A stretch of DNA of 64,000 nt from Cryptomeria japonica (Eukaryota; Streptophyta; Pinopsida; Cupressales; Cupressaceae). The stretch is from assembly GCF_030272615.1 (NCBI RefSeq), contig NC_081410.1, forward strand, positions 140,949,349-141,013,348, written 5' to 3'. Position numbers and translations under genes: made by a program. Positions within the stretch are counted from its first letter, which is position 1, and every line of letters starts with the position of its first letter. Below the pieces are notes generated by a model, which did not search any database, was not told where the DNA came from, and saw only the letters and a program-made list of their open reading frames with translations. Shown piece after piece: positions 35,356-47,614 of the stretch.

Positions 35356-38300
35356 ATTTTATGCATAGATTTTCTTCTCCTCCAAAAATGATATCATCAA
35401 CAAAGACTTCAATAATCAGTATATCACCATGCTCAATCTTATATACCTTGTAGTTCTTGTGTGCAACATAGGCAATAAATAGTCTTACCGCTTCAATCCT
35501 TGCAACCAGAGCATAAGTCTCATCATAATCAATTCCTTCTTCTTGTGAATAACCTTTGCAAACCAATCTAGCCTTGTTTCTTACAACCTGACCTTCCTCA
35601 TTTAATTTATTCCTGAAAACCCATTTGGTTCCAATAACATTTATCTTTAGGCCTAGGAACCAATTCCTATGTTTTATTCTTTTGAGTCTGATTCAATTTT
35701 TCTTCCATAGCTCTCATCCAATTCTCATCTTTACTTGCTTCAATAAATGATTTTGGTTCAATTTGAGAAATTAAACATACCTCTTCAACAACTAACCTTC
35801 TTCTTGTCATCACACCTTTCCTCTTATCTCCAATGATCTAATCTTCAAAATGATTCAGCTTCATGTACCTGGGAGTCTTAGGATTATCTTGACTTTCTGA
35901 CTCTTTCTTCTCATCAACAGTCACTATGAAATTTTCTAATGTTACCGGAGAAACTGGATCAATGCTCTGAACTAATTCTTGCACAACCAGTTCCGATCAT
36001 ACTATTTCATCTTCTGGTCCATAGTCATATGATCTGATCTTATTATTACCTTTCTCATCCACTTTGACATTTATGCTTTCCATTATCTTATTCAATCTTT
36101 TGTTATAATATCTATATGCTTTACTCTTAGTAGAATAACCCAAAAATATTCCTTCATCACATGTAGGATCAAATTTCCCTAGTGCATCATCTCTTCTAAT
36201 ATAGCATTTGCTTCCAAAAATTCTGAAATATCTAACAGCAGGAGTATGAATGGACCATAATTCATAACGAGTCTTATCGGTATCACCTTTTATGTGTACT
36301 TTGTTGAAAGTGTATACCGCAATATTGACAACTTCTCTTTAATAGATATCAGACAATTTGGCTTCCATTATCATTGACCTTGCAACATCTAAGATAGTTT
36401 TGTTCTTCCTTTCCACTATTCCATTTTGTTGTGGAGTCCTAGGTGCAAAAAATTATCTTCTGATTCCATGCTTCTCGCTAAAGTTGTTGAACTCGACAGA
36501 TGTAAATTCACCACCTTGATCTGATCTTAAACATTTTATCTTCAATCCTATTTTTGTCTCAACCATAGCTTTGAAAATTTTGAATTTCTCAAGAGCTTCT
36601 GATTTTTCTTTCAAAAATGCAACCCACATCATTCTAGAGTAATCATCAATAAGCAACATAAAGTATCTATCACCTTGAAAACTCTTATTCCTTTCCGGTC
36701 CACATAGATCGGTATGAATAAGATCAAGAATTTCATTAGATCTATCATGTATGCTTCTGAAAGAAGTTCTAACTTGCTTACCCATTTGACATTCTCTCCA
36801 TATTGGATTATGAGGTTTGATAATCTTGTGCAAATCTCTAACAGCCTGAGTTGAACTGATCTTCACTATGCAATCAAAATTTACGTGACACATCCTTTGA
36901 TGCCATAGCCAACTTTCAACAATCTGAACAATCAAGCAAGCCTTCTCACCAGAGCTCAAATGAAAGATGTTTCCTTGGGTCTGAGTTCCAGATGCAATTT
37001 CCAAACTGGATCTATTGATAATATTGCACTTTCTATCTTTGAATTGTAAATGAAATCCTCTATCCACCATCTGACCTACACTCAAAAGATTATGCTTCAA
37101 ACCTTCAACATAATAAACATTGCCAGTATTAGTCTTACCACCTAGGGATATAGTTCCTTTTCCTTTGATCCTGTATGCCTTGTTGTCTCCAAATCAGACT
37201 AGTCCACCATCAAATTCTTGCAAAGACAAGAATTTCATCTTGTCGCCAATCATGTGATGTGAGCAACCATTATCTGTAACCCATTCATTCTTCTCTTCAA
37301 TTTTAGCAGCTAGAGCCTTCTCCTGAGAATGATTTTCATCAATGATAGGTTCCGAAGAATCATCCTTGATAGCAATAAAGACCCAATCTTTATCAAAGCT
37401 TCCATTATCGGATCCACTCATAGGTTCATCATCATCATCATCAAGTGTAATACCAAAATCATCATCACCAACATAGTAACATGATTTATCCTTATTCCTT
37501 CTAAATCTAGGTCTACTCTGATATTCAGGATTAGGCTCATAATTCCTCATAAATCTTTCTTGATTCCTAGCAGTTCTTTTAGGACATCTAGAAGCAAAAT
37601 GACCAATCCTATTGCATGAAAAACATTTAAAAGGAACCTTTCCTTCATACTTACCTCCAATTGGTCCTTTAGGGATTCTTTTGGAAATTAGGGCTACCAA
37701 CTCTTCAAGTTCTTTGTCTTCTCTCTCAACGTCTTTCAATTCTTTAACATATTATTCCTTCCAGTCTGTCTTCTGCTTACCGAAGGCAGATGCTCTAAAT
37801 GCAGTCTCAGTTTTAGTAGCACTCTGATCTCCAAGTTCCTCAAGTTTAAAAGTAGTCAATTTCCCAAGTAATGTATCTCTGGTAACAAGGGTATTTGACA
37901 TTGTTCAAAGTTCATTTATCGCAGTAGCCTTCATTTTGTAAGCCGAAGGTAGAACTCTCATAATCTTTGACACAACCTCATCCTCATTAACATTTCCACC
38001 ACAACATTTCATTCCCATGATAATCTCATTCACTCTATCCATGAAAGAATTTATCTTCTCATCTTCTTCCATTTTCAAAGTTTCATATCTCACCCAGTAA
38101 CCTTCAAGTTTTGCAATCTTCACTGCTTGGTCACCTTCATAAACAGTTTCAAGCTTCAACTAGATCTACTTTGCATTTTCCAGTTCTATGACATTCAACA
38201 TCTTCTCATCTAATAGGGCACTTAAAAATGCTTCTTTCACTCTAACATTATTATCAACTTTCTTTTGTTCATCATGAGGTGTCGGAGTTCCAAAATTAGG

Positions 38301-38456
38301 ATAATGACACGTATACCCTTTCTCTGTTATCTCCCAAACTTCAGCTCCAAGACATCTGAGATGAATCTTCATTCACTCCTTCCATATATTGTAATTTGTA
38401 CCATCCAATCTAGGACTCTCCTTTCGGTAGGGATTAAATATAGAAGTTGATGCCAT
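35355..38456 (-). pseudogene. Copia gag-pol of element D, 3' truncated
   Basis: ATG at 38,456 (MASTSIFNPYRKESP). Gag has MKIHLRCLGAEVWEITEKGY and the zinc knuckle CFSCNRIGHFASRC (about 37,615). Then comes an acidic stretch (DDDDDEP), the protease site WVTDNGCSHHM with DSG changed to DNG, and integrase with HTDLCGP, CLRSDQGGE and NGIVERKN. RT shows CKGYSQEEGIDYDETYA, then YKVYKI is fused directly to [19 protein letters not shown]: the stretch before the YVDD box is deleted, while the box itself (FVDD) remains. Coding stops at the junction with element C. Stops are mostly TGA for expected Arg (CGA) and TAA for expected Gln (CAA). Confidence 0.9.
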
Positions 38457-38497
38457 CAGATCTCCTCAAGAGGTTAAGCTTCTATAGAGAGGACCTC

Positions 38498-38511
38498 GCT
38501 CTCATACCAAT
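38498..38511 (-). promoter_or_regulatory. Primer-binding site of D, TTGGTATGAGAGCG
   Basis: One base from the initiator tRNA-Met complement TGGTATCAGAGC. It lies between the LTR end at 38,520 and gag. Confidence 0.75.
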
Positions 38512-38519
38512 TATTATAA

Positions 38520-39250
38520 TGTCTGATAATGGGAGAAAACTAAGAGGGGGGGGGGGGGGGGTGAATCAGTTTTCCACAAGTATAAGAAATTAATATAGAT
38601 TATAAACCATTTACCAAAGCACAATGTAAACAACACAGTGAAAGATAAAGCGTGAAAGCATAGAACACACAACACCGATATTTTTTACACGGAAAACCTA
38701 GTAAAGGGAAAAACCATGGTGGGAAACCCTACCCATAGTCAAATAATACTTCTGCAATAGTATGTGAAATAATTATAATGGGGATTGCACTTGCAATCAG
38801 GCCAACTACCTAGAGCTCACTGCTCATCACAAAAAGAAGTCTCACTAACTTACATAAACATCGTACTACAATCCGGAGAAAATGAACTATGAAAGTAGAA
38901 TCTACTAATTCTTGATACAGTTCTGGTTAAGCACAAATCTCTACCTTGCAACACTAAAACCTTCTCAAACCTTCGTTGAATGATATATCTTGTTCACACA
39001 TGAAACTCTCTCTCATAATTCAAACATAACCATCGATATCCAAATTACATGAATATATTGCCTATAAATACAGATCATCAACCTTGATAACAAGGTCGTC
39101 TAAACCCTAAACCCATAAACCATAATTATAAAAAATATGTCACAGGATACCACCAGATCAATATTATGATTTACATTACATAGCATGGACCTAATTCAAA
39201 TTCCCAATCAATTATATCCCTGGAAATTCCGCTAAGACCAATCTCATACA
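38520..39250 (-). repeat. 5' LTR of element D, part next to gag
   Basis: Antisense TGTCTGATAATGGG, then a long G-run (38,546-38,563) and GTGAATCAG. It aligns with the reverse complement of C's LTR (for example GGACCTAATTCAAATTCCC near 39,188) up to about 39,250, where E begins. A TATA-like TATTTATAGG lies on the minus strand near 39,065. Confidence 0.75.
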
Positions 39251-40405
39251 CGTTTATGCCCAAAGTCGTCCTATATACTCTAGTCGGTTAATACTACCGA
39301 AAAGTCCAGTCGGTAAATACCAAGGCTACCGGTGTCGGTTACAGAAGAGAGACTAGTCACCAAGATGATATACACCGAGCTGTCTACCGAGTAAAGTTCA
39401 TATGTCTACCGAGCAACAAAGAAGGTATACCGAGTTAATCTAAACCGAGTGGAAACGTGTTATCGGATTCAATGAACCTGGACACACATGTGAAACGTGT
39501 TACAAGATTCGAGAAGATGAAACTATTATTACATAGGAAATTGCATTTAAAGATTTTGTATGATTTTGAGGAAGAATATCCAATGAAATAATTTCTATGT
39601 TTATTCATTCAATAAAACATGTTGTATGATCGAAGCATGAACAAATCACCGTCTCAAAGATCTATATAAACAGAATGATTTGAGTATTTGAGATGACATA
39701 GAGAGAAGATATGAAGTGATGTTATAGTGAAGAAAGAAGATTGACAGAGATATTCAGAGGTTACCGAGAAGGTTTCAGAGAATAGTTTAAGGGACAGAGT
39801 ATACAAAAGTGGTTACCGAGTTGATTTATCAATTACCGAGGAATGCTATGATCAAGGTAATTTCATAATGAGCACATAGAGTCTTCTATAACATTTCATA
39901 TGTGAAGTTGCAGATATTTTGTAAAGATTTTGATTGAATTATTTAAGTTGTGTTAGAAACCTTTAACAAGGTACAAGACTCTAATAAAGTCTATAAATTG
40001 TAAAGCCTTTAACCAGGTACAACATTTTGTAAAAGTGTTTGTAAAATCCTTTAGCAAGGTAGATCTAAAGATCTTTATACTCCTAATAGGGTGAGCTATC
40101 AGAAATAGCTAAACATGTAGCTCTAACTGAGCAATCTTGATTATTGCAGTAGTGAAGTTGTGGGTGCCATCCCCATCATAGTTTTTCTCTTTAACCAAGA
40201 GTTTCTGCATGACCAAAAATCTTTGAGTTATGGAGTGAAATTTTGATGGATGTTATTTCTATGATTATGTTTCAGTATTATATATTTATGAGATCAACAA
40301 TACTTAGTTTGTGTTTATCAGTAAAATTGTTTTTCAAGAAAAGTTTTGAAGTATCGATTCACCCCTCCCCTCTCAGTACATTAGCTTTCCAAGTCAGACC
40401 TAACA
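39251..40405 (+). repeat. 5' LTR of element E
   Basis: Matches the 3' LTR from TTTATGCCCAAA onward and ends CAGACCTAACA. Rich in ACCGAG/ACCGGT words. The first about 25 bases expected from the 3' LTR are not recognisable. TATA-like CTATATAAAC at 39,662. Confidence 0.8.
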
Positions 40406-40407
40406 AT

Positions 40408-40419
40408 TGGTATCAGAGC
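40408..40419 (+). promoter_or_regulatory. Primer-binding site TGGTATCAGAGC of E
   Basis: Exact initiator tRNA-Met complement, two bases after the LTR end. Confidence 0.9.
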
Positions 40420-40467
40420 TTAATTCTTGGTAAAGGGTCTAACAACCTAAAGAGAAAGATCCTATCA

Positions 40468-41822
40468 ATGGAAGGCTATAAACAATCATGCTAAATTATG
40501 AATCTTCAAGAAGAATTGGATCATGCTAATCAAATGATTGCAGATATGTAGAGGCAAATGCAAAGATCACTGAAAGTGAGAAGAAGGTTGTCTGATGATT
40601 TATAGGACTCACAAGAATTGGTGGAACAAATTGAGACATCATCTAAGAACAACATATCAGAAGAATATGAAGAAATGATTGCAGAACTGAAAGAAAGAAC
40701 AAAGCACTTAATGAACAACTAAAAGCAATGAGAAGGGAACATGAGTATTTTAGCACACAGATGACTAAAAATCTTGATGCATTGAGAACACCTGAAGATA
40801 ATAAGCGAAATATAGAAAAAGAAAAATAACAGCTAGAAGCAATGGTGTCTGAAAAGAATGATAAAATATCAAGGATGACTGAAGTTCAACATAATCTGTC
40901 TGATCAATTGGATTATGCACATCATGAATCTACTCTAAAAGAAAATGAGATCCAAGCATTGAAACTTGAATTATCAAGATTGACCAATGAACTAGAAGCA
41001 AAAAAGAAGTCAAAAGAAACACTGAAGAAAAGTTATGAAGCGTCAAGAATGTTGGATGAGCAACTAAATATGAGAACACCCAACAAAGCTGCAAGACTCA
41101 GTTACAAAGGAAACAACTTTATCGAGAAAGGGATCAACACCACCGAGAAAGGAGAATCATGAAAGAAAGATGGAAACAAAGATAACATGAAGGACAAGAA
41201 GCCTATTTGCAACTATTGTGGAAAACAAGGATGTATTGCCAACATTTGCCAGATCAAAAAAGGTAAGCAACCGAATGTTACTAGGTTTGATGGTTATTGT
41301 TATAATTGCAATAAGTATGGTCACACATCTAAGAAATGTAGGACAAATTCTGTTAACAATTATCAGAAGGCAAAATTCAAGGGGTCTTGCAAAAATTGCA
41401 ATAGATATGGACACAATACCAAGAAATGTTGGTTTAAGCAGAAAAACTATATGTGGGCTCCACACCGAGCAAACACTAGAAGTTACCGAACTCACACAGA
41501 TCTCAATCGACAATATACTTTAGTACCATGGGATTACAACACAAGAATATGGTGTGAATGTTGTGGAAGATACGGTCATATAAGTGCAAATTGTATGATA
41601 AGGTTTGGAATGAACAACCGGAGATCATGGAGAAATCCCGGAATGGCATGTTTTCATTGTCACAAAGTTGGACACTTGGCTAAAGACTGTAGAGATCAAC
41701 CTAGAGGAAATACTGAGGAAATAAGAAGCAAATTACAAAAATTTTGGAAAAAGAAGGGAAATGTGTCAACTAATGAAGGAAGCACCTTACCTACCGAGTT
41801 AGGTGCATCTACTTTGAATTAA
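40468..41822 (+). pseudogene. Element E ORF1: gag-like protein, coiled coil plus five CCHC-type knuckles
   Basis: The ATG at 40,468 reads MEGYKQSC, then a stop; this start is chosen because it is the first ATG after the primer site. The N-terminal half is a long helical, heptad-like region (NLQEELDHANQMIADM; later ALKLELSRLTNELEAKKKSK). A frameshift lies near 40,700, with stops at 40,548, 40,827 and 41,160. The C-terminal part has five zinc knuckles: CNYCGKQGCIANIC (His replaced by Cys), CYNCNKYGHTSKKC, CKNCNRYGHNTKKC, CECCGRYGHISANC and CFHCHKVGHLAKDC. Four keep the exact CX2CX4HX4C spacing. TAA at 41,820-41,822. Normal copia Gag has one knuckle, so five is unusual. A role in packaging RNA is inferred from the knuckles. 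Confidence 0.8.
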
Positions 41823-42341
41823 TCAATAAAGATATGGAGGGACTACATTCTCACAAGGTTAGATCTTAACAGTTCCTATTTAATCATGTACACAATTCCA
41901 AAATCTGCATAGCTAAGATGCAATAGCAAGTTTGAAATATTATCTAGTCTTTTGAATTACCAGAGAAGTCGGTAAAAGTTTTAAACCTGTCTAGTCGATA
42001 AAAGCTTATAAGGGAGATAGTCGGTTTAGTGGAACCGAGCGCATTTAATGCCTATTATACCTAACTACACGAAGCCCGATAAGGTCAAAAGGAAGTATTT
42101 AAAGTACTTTGCACGGTCATTTTTCACTTACCAATTTTCAAAGAGCAGAGCAAAGCGAATCAAAGGGGATCAAACATTTCCAAGAGCGAATGCAAGGTAT
42201 TTAGCATAATCTAAAACACATTTTCAACAGTTAACCGATCCAAATGAGTTGTGAATATTTGCATAGTATTTACTAAGTTGGAAGCATTTTCTGGTTATTT
42301 GAAACCCTAAGCTATTTCGTAAGTAGAATTTCAAGTTTGAA

Positions 42342-45300
42342 ATGACTCCCAAGGTACAAAAACCCATTGTAGTAGAGAGCATTGAGAAGCCTACACTGAA
42401 GTACACCTTACCTCCCAAAGTGGCATCCAAACCCGATGAGAAAACTGTATTCTCTCTTATTTTGGATAGGGTTCTGTTGATCAAAGATGTTAGATTTTAT
42501 ACCAAGTGCCATGTTGAAGAGCTAGGTCATACTGAGATTAAGGACATGTATGACAAAATATGCACCGGTGGAAACCTAGATAGCAAGTTTGAGCATATCA
42601 AACTCAAGGGAATGACTGAAGCCCTAACCTATCCTCGAGTCTTCAAACCCCAATGGGTCAAATTTGTCTTGAGCCATGTACATGATGATTTTATGTGGTT
42701 AGAGGATCAACCTTTCAAGATCACCAAGGAGATTATTCACATAATAACTGGATACCCTATATTTGACCATGCCCGAGCATAGAAGATGATTTCACAGAAG
42801 GAATTGATAACATTAACAGGAGTTGAGTCTGATTGCAGAGGTCTTAAGTTGAACAATGTGACTAATGCATAACTCAATTTTGCTATTAGAGTTATTGGTT
42901 ATTGTTTCTTCTAGTCTGCAAGAGAAAATAGTGTACCGTGTGCAACTGTAGATTTGGCTTATAAAATTATTAAAAAGGGTATGCAAATTGATTTATGTGA
43001 ATTGTTATTGAAGAATCTTTTTGAAAATCTCAATACAATAAGGAAACCAAAGAAGAATAATACTGCAAACACACTAAAGTTTGGGTCACTCTTAGTGTGT
43101 ATGTTCTTCTATTTTTAGAAATTCTTTCCTTTAGTTGGTAACATTGTTTGGGATTTACACCGACCTATCACCCATCAAATAAATGATTTCATCAATCAGC
43201 TAGGCGATAATTTCAATATGATAATGGATGATTACTTCAACAGATTCCAGGAAAAAATGCATAGCAGGTACAGGATTCCACCTCAACTAGTGGAAAAGTA
43301 CAAGGATACTATATGTTTTGAAGTGGACACCGACTACTATTATGTCAATGCAGTAGAACCCAAGACTCAATCATTACCGCCTATGGGTTATGAGATAGAT
43401 TTTGACATTGCTCAATAGCATATAAAAGCCTTTTTTGGCACTTCCAAGGCATGCTACCAAGATCAGATATGGCACCTATGAAGAGGTTAAAGAAAAAGTA
43501 AAAATGAGCATTGTAGTACCAAAGGCTGCCATAAAAGCCACTAGAATGATCAAGGAATTAGCTGAAAAATTTGGAGAAGGTTCTACCTCCACACCTACTA
43601 AGCCAACAAGAACAAAGAGTGATCAACTTTTGATCAAGGAAGAATCTGAAGCTGAAGAAGCAGCAATTACACTGAGCACCGAATTGCCAAAGGGCAAAAT
43701 TTTGAAAAGAAAGAAACAGGATACAACCAAGGTATCACCAACCCCGCCAGTAAAGCGACCGAATACTAGATCATCTGCTGTGTCACCCGGTAAGAAGCAA
43801 AAAAATGTTGAAATGCCTAAGGTTACAAAAACTTATAGAAAGAAGACTAGAAGACTAATTTTGGATAAAGAGGAAAGTGACACAGAGTTAGAAGATGTAA
43901 ATAAATTTTAGGTTGTGAAAAGCACAAAGGAAGATGTACATAGTGTTGACAACTTTTGTGCAAAACTAAAGGAATATGGTGGATTTGGGTCGTTTAGATA
44001 TGTAAAATATGATACAAGAACAAAAGAAGAGAAGAGGCAAATAGAAGAGACTGTAATTTGTACACTTCTCAAGTTCTGAGTAGTTCCATTGGAAGTGGTT
44101 GGTTTTTTTCCAAAAGCATTGTACTCACGTATTGATAATAGATGGAAATATGCTATGGACTCGGAGAAGCAAATAAGAGAAAGAGTTTTGGTTCATCTCT
44201 TTCCAGATATGTCGGTAGATGATATAAGAGATCATTTGAAAAACTACCAAACAAATTTTCAAGTAAAACAAAGGGCCTTGAAAATGATGAATGGCCTATT
44301 TCTTGAAGTTGAAAAAGAAACTGAAGAAAAATGGAAGAAAATATTCAGGATTTAGGCTGAAGAACCAAAAGGTGAAGTAGAAATAGTTGACATCACTAAG
44401 CAAGATCCTGCTTCCACTATTCAGTTAGATGAGGATGTAATAGACACTAAGGCACATGAAGAAGAGATGATAGAAGGAAGCACCTATGCCAAACTGGTAT
44501 CAAGTGAATCAGTTTTGGAACAGGTTAAGTCCTATCCTCCGATAACCCAACAAGTTTCAGCTGAGAAACTTTAGGACACAGATCAAGGTACATAGGATCA
44601 AAAGGTTAAACTAGATGAATCTATCTCTCAGGCCATCGACGAGAAAACTTCCCAAGTACCATCAAGCACCGAGATAGTTGCCACTGAAACCCTGAGCAAG
44701 GAAACACTGAAGGATACAACAGAGGCTGCAGGAACCAACAAAAGTGTTGCCTCTACCAAGCAACATACCGAGGAAGGACAAGTCTCAAAATCCATTGTAC
44801 CCATTCAACCAGAGAAGGCAACATCATCAACAGATAAGAAAGCAAAAAGACATAGTTTTAAGATAGATCTGTCAAAGCCCATTGTGTTACCGAATGTTGA
44901 CATTACAAAATTGAAAGAGCAAGCACTGATAGAATTCGGTGAGCTTTGTAAATCCAAAGTAGAGCAGGAAAGACAGATATCTATTCAACAGAAGAACCGA
45001 GTACTTCAGAAGGTCAAAACATTATTGACAGACATGATACCTGAAGCTACAATCAATAAAGATGTTGCCATCCATGTGCAGCTAGATGAACTACTCACTG
45101 AATTGGAGGAATCGGGAGCAGAAGCATCAGAATACCTTAGCAAATTAAAAGATAAAGAGCTAACTGCCAAAATGATTGAAGAAGTGCATAAAGAAATTGC
45201 TATAGGTAAAATATAGCTTATTGAATTCATTGGTGAGTTGTCCCCTCAAATCAAGCATATTATTTCTTTATTCCAGAAGTTATGTACATTCTCATTCTTC

Positions 45301-45716
45301 ATCAAAGATATCATGAATAAGACTGAAGTCATTGAAAAAGAGATTACCGTTCTCTCAAATAAATTGACTACAGAGCCAGATTCTCTTCAGAATTTTTATA
45401 CAAGGCTACAAACCCTTATGGCTCAACAGTTAGAACTTCAGAATGAAGAGCATAAAATAAGGATGGATATCATGACTCTTCAAACATTATTTATTCCCCA
45501 TTTGTCATCACTTCAAGAGCAGATCAACCGAGCTACCCAATTGTCAACTCAAGTAGAGGGAAGCACTTTAGATGGTTTGATCACACTATCCACTGATATT
45601 ACAACTGAGAATACAATACTGGAAAGTGTTAAGGATGCACTTACCAACACTCTTACAGAAGCTCATACAAAGTATAAATCTATTTTTGATCAGTTGTCCC
45701 CACCAAATGGTAACTA
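42342..45716 (+). pseudogene. Element E ORF2: about 1,100-residue protein of unknown family
   Basis: ATG at 42,342 (MTPKVQKPIVVESIEKPTLK). The N-terminal about 360 residues look globular (CHVEELGHTEIKDMYDKI, PFKITKEIIHIITGYPIF, RPITHQINDFINQLGD, RYRIPPQLVEKYKDTICF). A basic, Lys/Pro-rich, NLS-like middle follows (KGKILKRKKQD, TYRKKTRRL), then an acidic part, then long helical segments (44,884-45,213 and 45,238-45,713) with coiled-coil character. The frame shifts once at a T-run near 43,428. Stops are TAG or TGA at about 42,781, 43,910, 44,353, 44,571 and 45,214. The globular part has a faint resemblance to plant transposon-related domains, but I cannot name it. The TAG is at 45,714-45,716. 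Confidence 0.7.
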
Positions 45717-45999
45717 GTTTTGATGTTTGTCAAAAAGGGGGAGTGTACCGAGTATACAGAGTATATAAGTGTACAGAGTTTATCATATATACCAAGTGTA
45801 CAGTTGAAATTGTCAGGGGGAGCATGGAACATCACGAGCATGGAACATCAAGTTATGTACAGGACATTGATAAGGGGAGTAGGTATTTGAACAATGTATA
45901 TACTGACATTTCAGTTAATTTTGCAAGTATATAGATTTTGTGTTATGACTTTGAAAGGAGTTTTGTGAAACATACCAAACTAATGTCAAAAGGGGAGAT
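45717..45999 (+). other. 3' untranslated region of E
   Basis: Holds two polypurine runs, AAAAAGGGGGAG at about 45,731 and AAAAGGGGAGAT at 45,988, the second touching the 3' LTR start TGTTTC. A GGAACATCA(C/A) word is repeated next to 45,826. Confidence 0.65.
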
Positions 46000-47180
46000 T
46001 GTTTCTATTTACTAAGTTGTCATTAGTTTTATGCTCAAATTCATCATATATACTCTAGTCAGTTAATACTACTGAAAAGTCCAGTCGGTAAATACCAAGG
46101 CTACCGGTGTCGGTTATAGAGAAGAGACTAGTCACCGAGATGATATACACCGAGCTGTCTATCGAGTAAAGTTCATATGTCTACCAAGCAACAAAGAAGG
46201 TATACCGAGTTAATCTGAACCGAGTGGAAATGTGTTACCAAATTCAATGAACCTAGACACACATGTGAAATGTGTTACAAGATTTGAGAAGATGAAACCA
46301 TTATTACATAGGAAATTGCATTTAAAGATTTTATATGATTTAGAGGAAGAATATCCAATGAAATAATTTCTATGTTTATTCATTCAATAAAACATGTTTG
46401 TATGATCGAAGCATGAACATATCACTATCTCAGAGATCTATATAAACAAAATGATTTGAGTATTTGAGATGACATAGAGAGAAGATACGAAGTGATGTTA
46501 TAGTGAAGAAAGAAGATTGACAGAGATATTCAAAGGTTACCGATAAGGTTTCAGAGAATAGTTTAAGGGACATAGTATACAAAATGGTTACCGAGTTGAT
46601 TTATCAATTATCGAGGAATGCTATGAGCAAGGTAATTTCATATTGAGCACATAGAGTCTGCTATAACATTTCAGATGTGAAGTTGCAGATATTTTGTAAA
46701 GATTTTGATTGAATTATTTAAGTTGTGTTAGAAACCTTTAACAGGGTACAAGACTCTAATAAAGTCTATAAATTGTAAAGCCTTTAACCAGGTACAACAT
46801 TTTGTAAAAGTGTTTGTAAAATCCTTTAGCAAGGTAGATCTAAAGATCTTTATACTCCTAAAAGGGTAAGCTATCAGAAATAGCTAAACATGTAGCTCTA
46901 ACCGAGCAATCCTGATTATTGCTGTAGTGAAGTTGTGGGTGCCATCCCCACTGTAGTTTTTCTCTCTAAGCAAGAGTTTCTGTGTGACCAAAAATCTTTG
47001 AGTTATGGAGTGAAATTTTGATGGATGTTATTTCTATGATTATGTTTCAGTATTATATATTTATGAGATCAGCAATACTTAGTTTGTGTTTATCAGTAAA
47101 AAAAAATTTCAAGAAAAGTTTTGAAGTACCGATTCACCCCTCCCCTCTCAGTACATTATCTTTCCAAGTTAGACCTAACA
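46000..47180 (+). repeat. 3' LTR of element E
   Basis: 1,181 bp, TGTTTCTATTTAC to AGACCTAACA. Aligns with 39,251-40,405, mostly transitions. TATA-like CTATATAAAC at about 46,439. Confidence 0.85.
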
Positions 47181-47614
47181 ATTTCACCAACCGGTAGAAA
47201 CCCTCAGTGCAATAATACTGAATAACCAACTGGATCCAAATAGGACCACCAAATCATCACACCAGCCAATGCGAAGCCACCAAACAATTAGTAAATGCTC
47301 AAGAATGCCTTCAACACATTAGAAACCATTTCTATAAGCCAGACCAAAATCAGTTAACGAAATCATCTAATATCACCAATCGGTAATCCAAAACATAAGC
47401 GATAGTTTCCGAAGCACCAAATCATGAACTAACTGAATGTGAAAAGCATATAACTAACTTGAATAACCATCCAAAACCAAAACAACCAATCTGATCATAC
47501 CATATTATAATCACTAATAACCAAGTCCAACTGGGATAGACGTAACCATATCCAACCGGAGCACAATGTTGACATCAATGATAACACATAAGCAATTTCA
47601 GCATATTGCCAACA
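47181..47614 (-). repeat. 5' LTR of element D, distal part
   Basis: Continues D's antisense LTR after E and ends GCATATTGCCAACA. It shares GAAGCACCAAATCATGAAC with the reverse complement of C's LTR. Confidence 0.7.

Larger units (their letters stand above)
39251..47180 (+). mobile_element. Element E: large non-autonomous LTR retroelement with two unfamiliar ORFs
   Basis: LTRs lie at about 39,251-40,405 and 46,000-47,180, with a tRNA-iMet primer site at 40,408 and polypurine tract AAAAGGGGAGAT at 45,988-45,999. Inside, ORF1 (40,468-41,822) is gag-like with a coiled coil and zinc knuckles, and ORF2 (42,342-45,716) is a large protein of unknown family. No protease, integrase, RT or RNase H motif is present in the 5.6-kb interior, and the ORFs are long enough that a simple internal deletion of a normal copia is unlikely. 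It would need enzymes from another element. It sits in D's 5' LTR. Homology between its two LTRs fades left of 39,251. Confidence 0.85.
35355..47614 (-). mobile_element. Copia element D (minus strand), truncated, carrying element E in its 5' LTR
   Basis: D lies in reverse. Its 5' LTR is antisense in two pieces, 38,520-39,250 and 47,181-47,614, separated by E. The primer site is at about 38,510 and gag-pol runs leftward from 38,456 to about 35,355. The right end is intact, reading GCCAACA at 47,614 (sense start TGTTGGCAATATG), and is followed at once by element C's LTR. The left end is lost: RNase H, 3' LTR and about 180 bp of C are gone. The simplest history is insertion of D into C's 3' LTR, then a deletion across D's 3' end into C. 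Confidence 0.8.

Noticed and set aside
38546-38563. Long G-run as a special structure (G-quadruplex)
   Set aside because: All related LTRs have a shorter G-run here. Its length is likely slippage or a base-calling artefact, and a functional reading cannot be supported.
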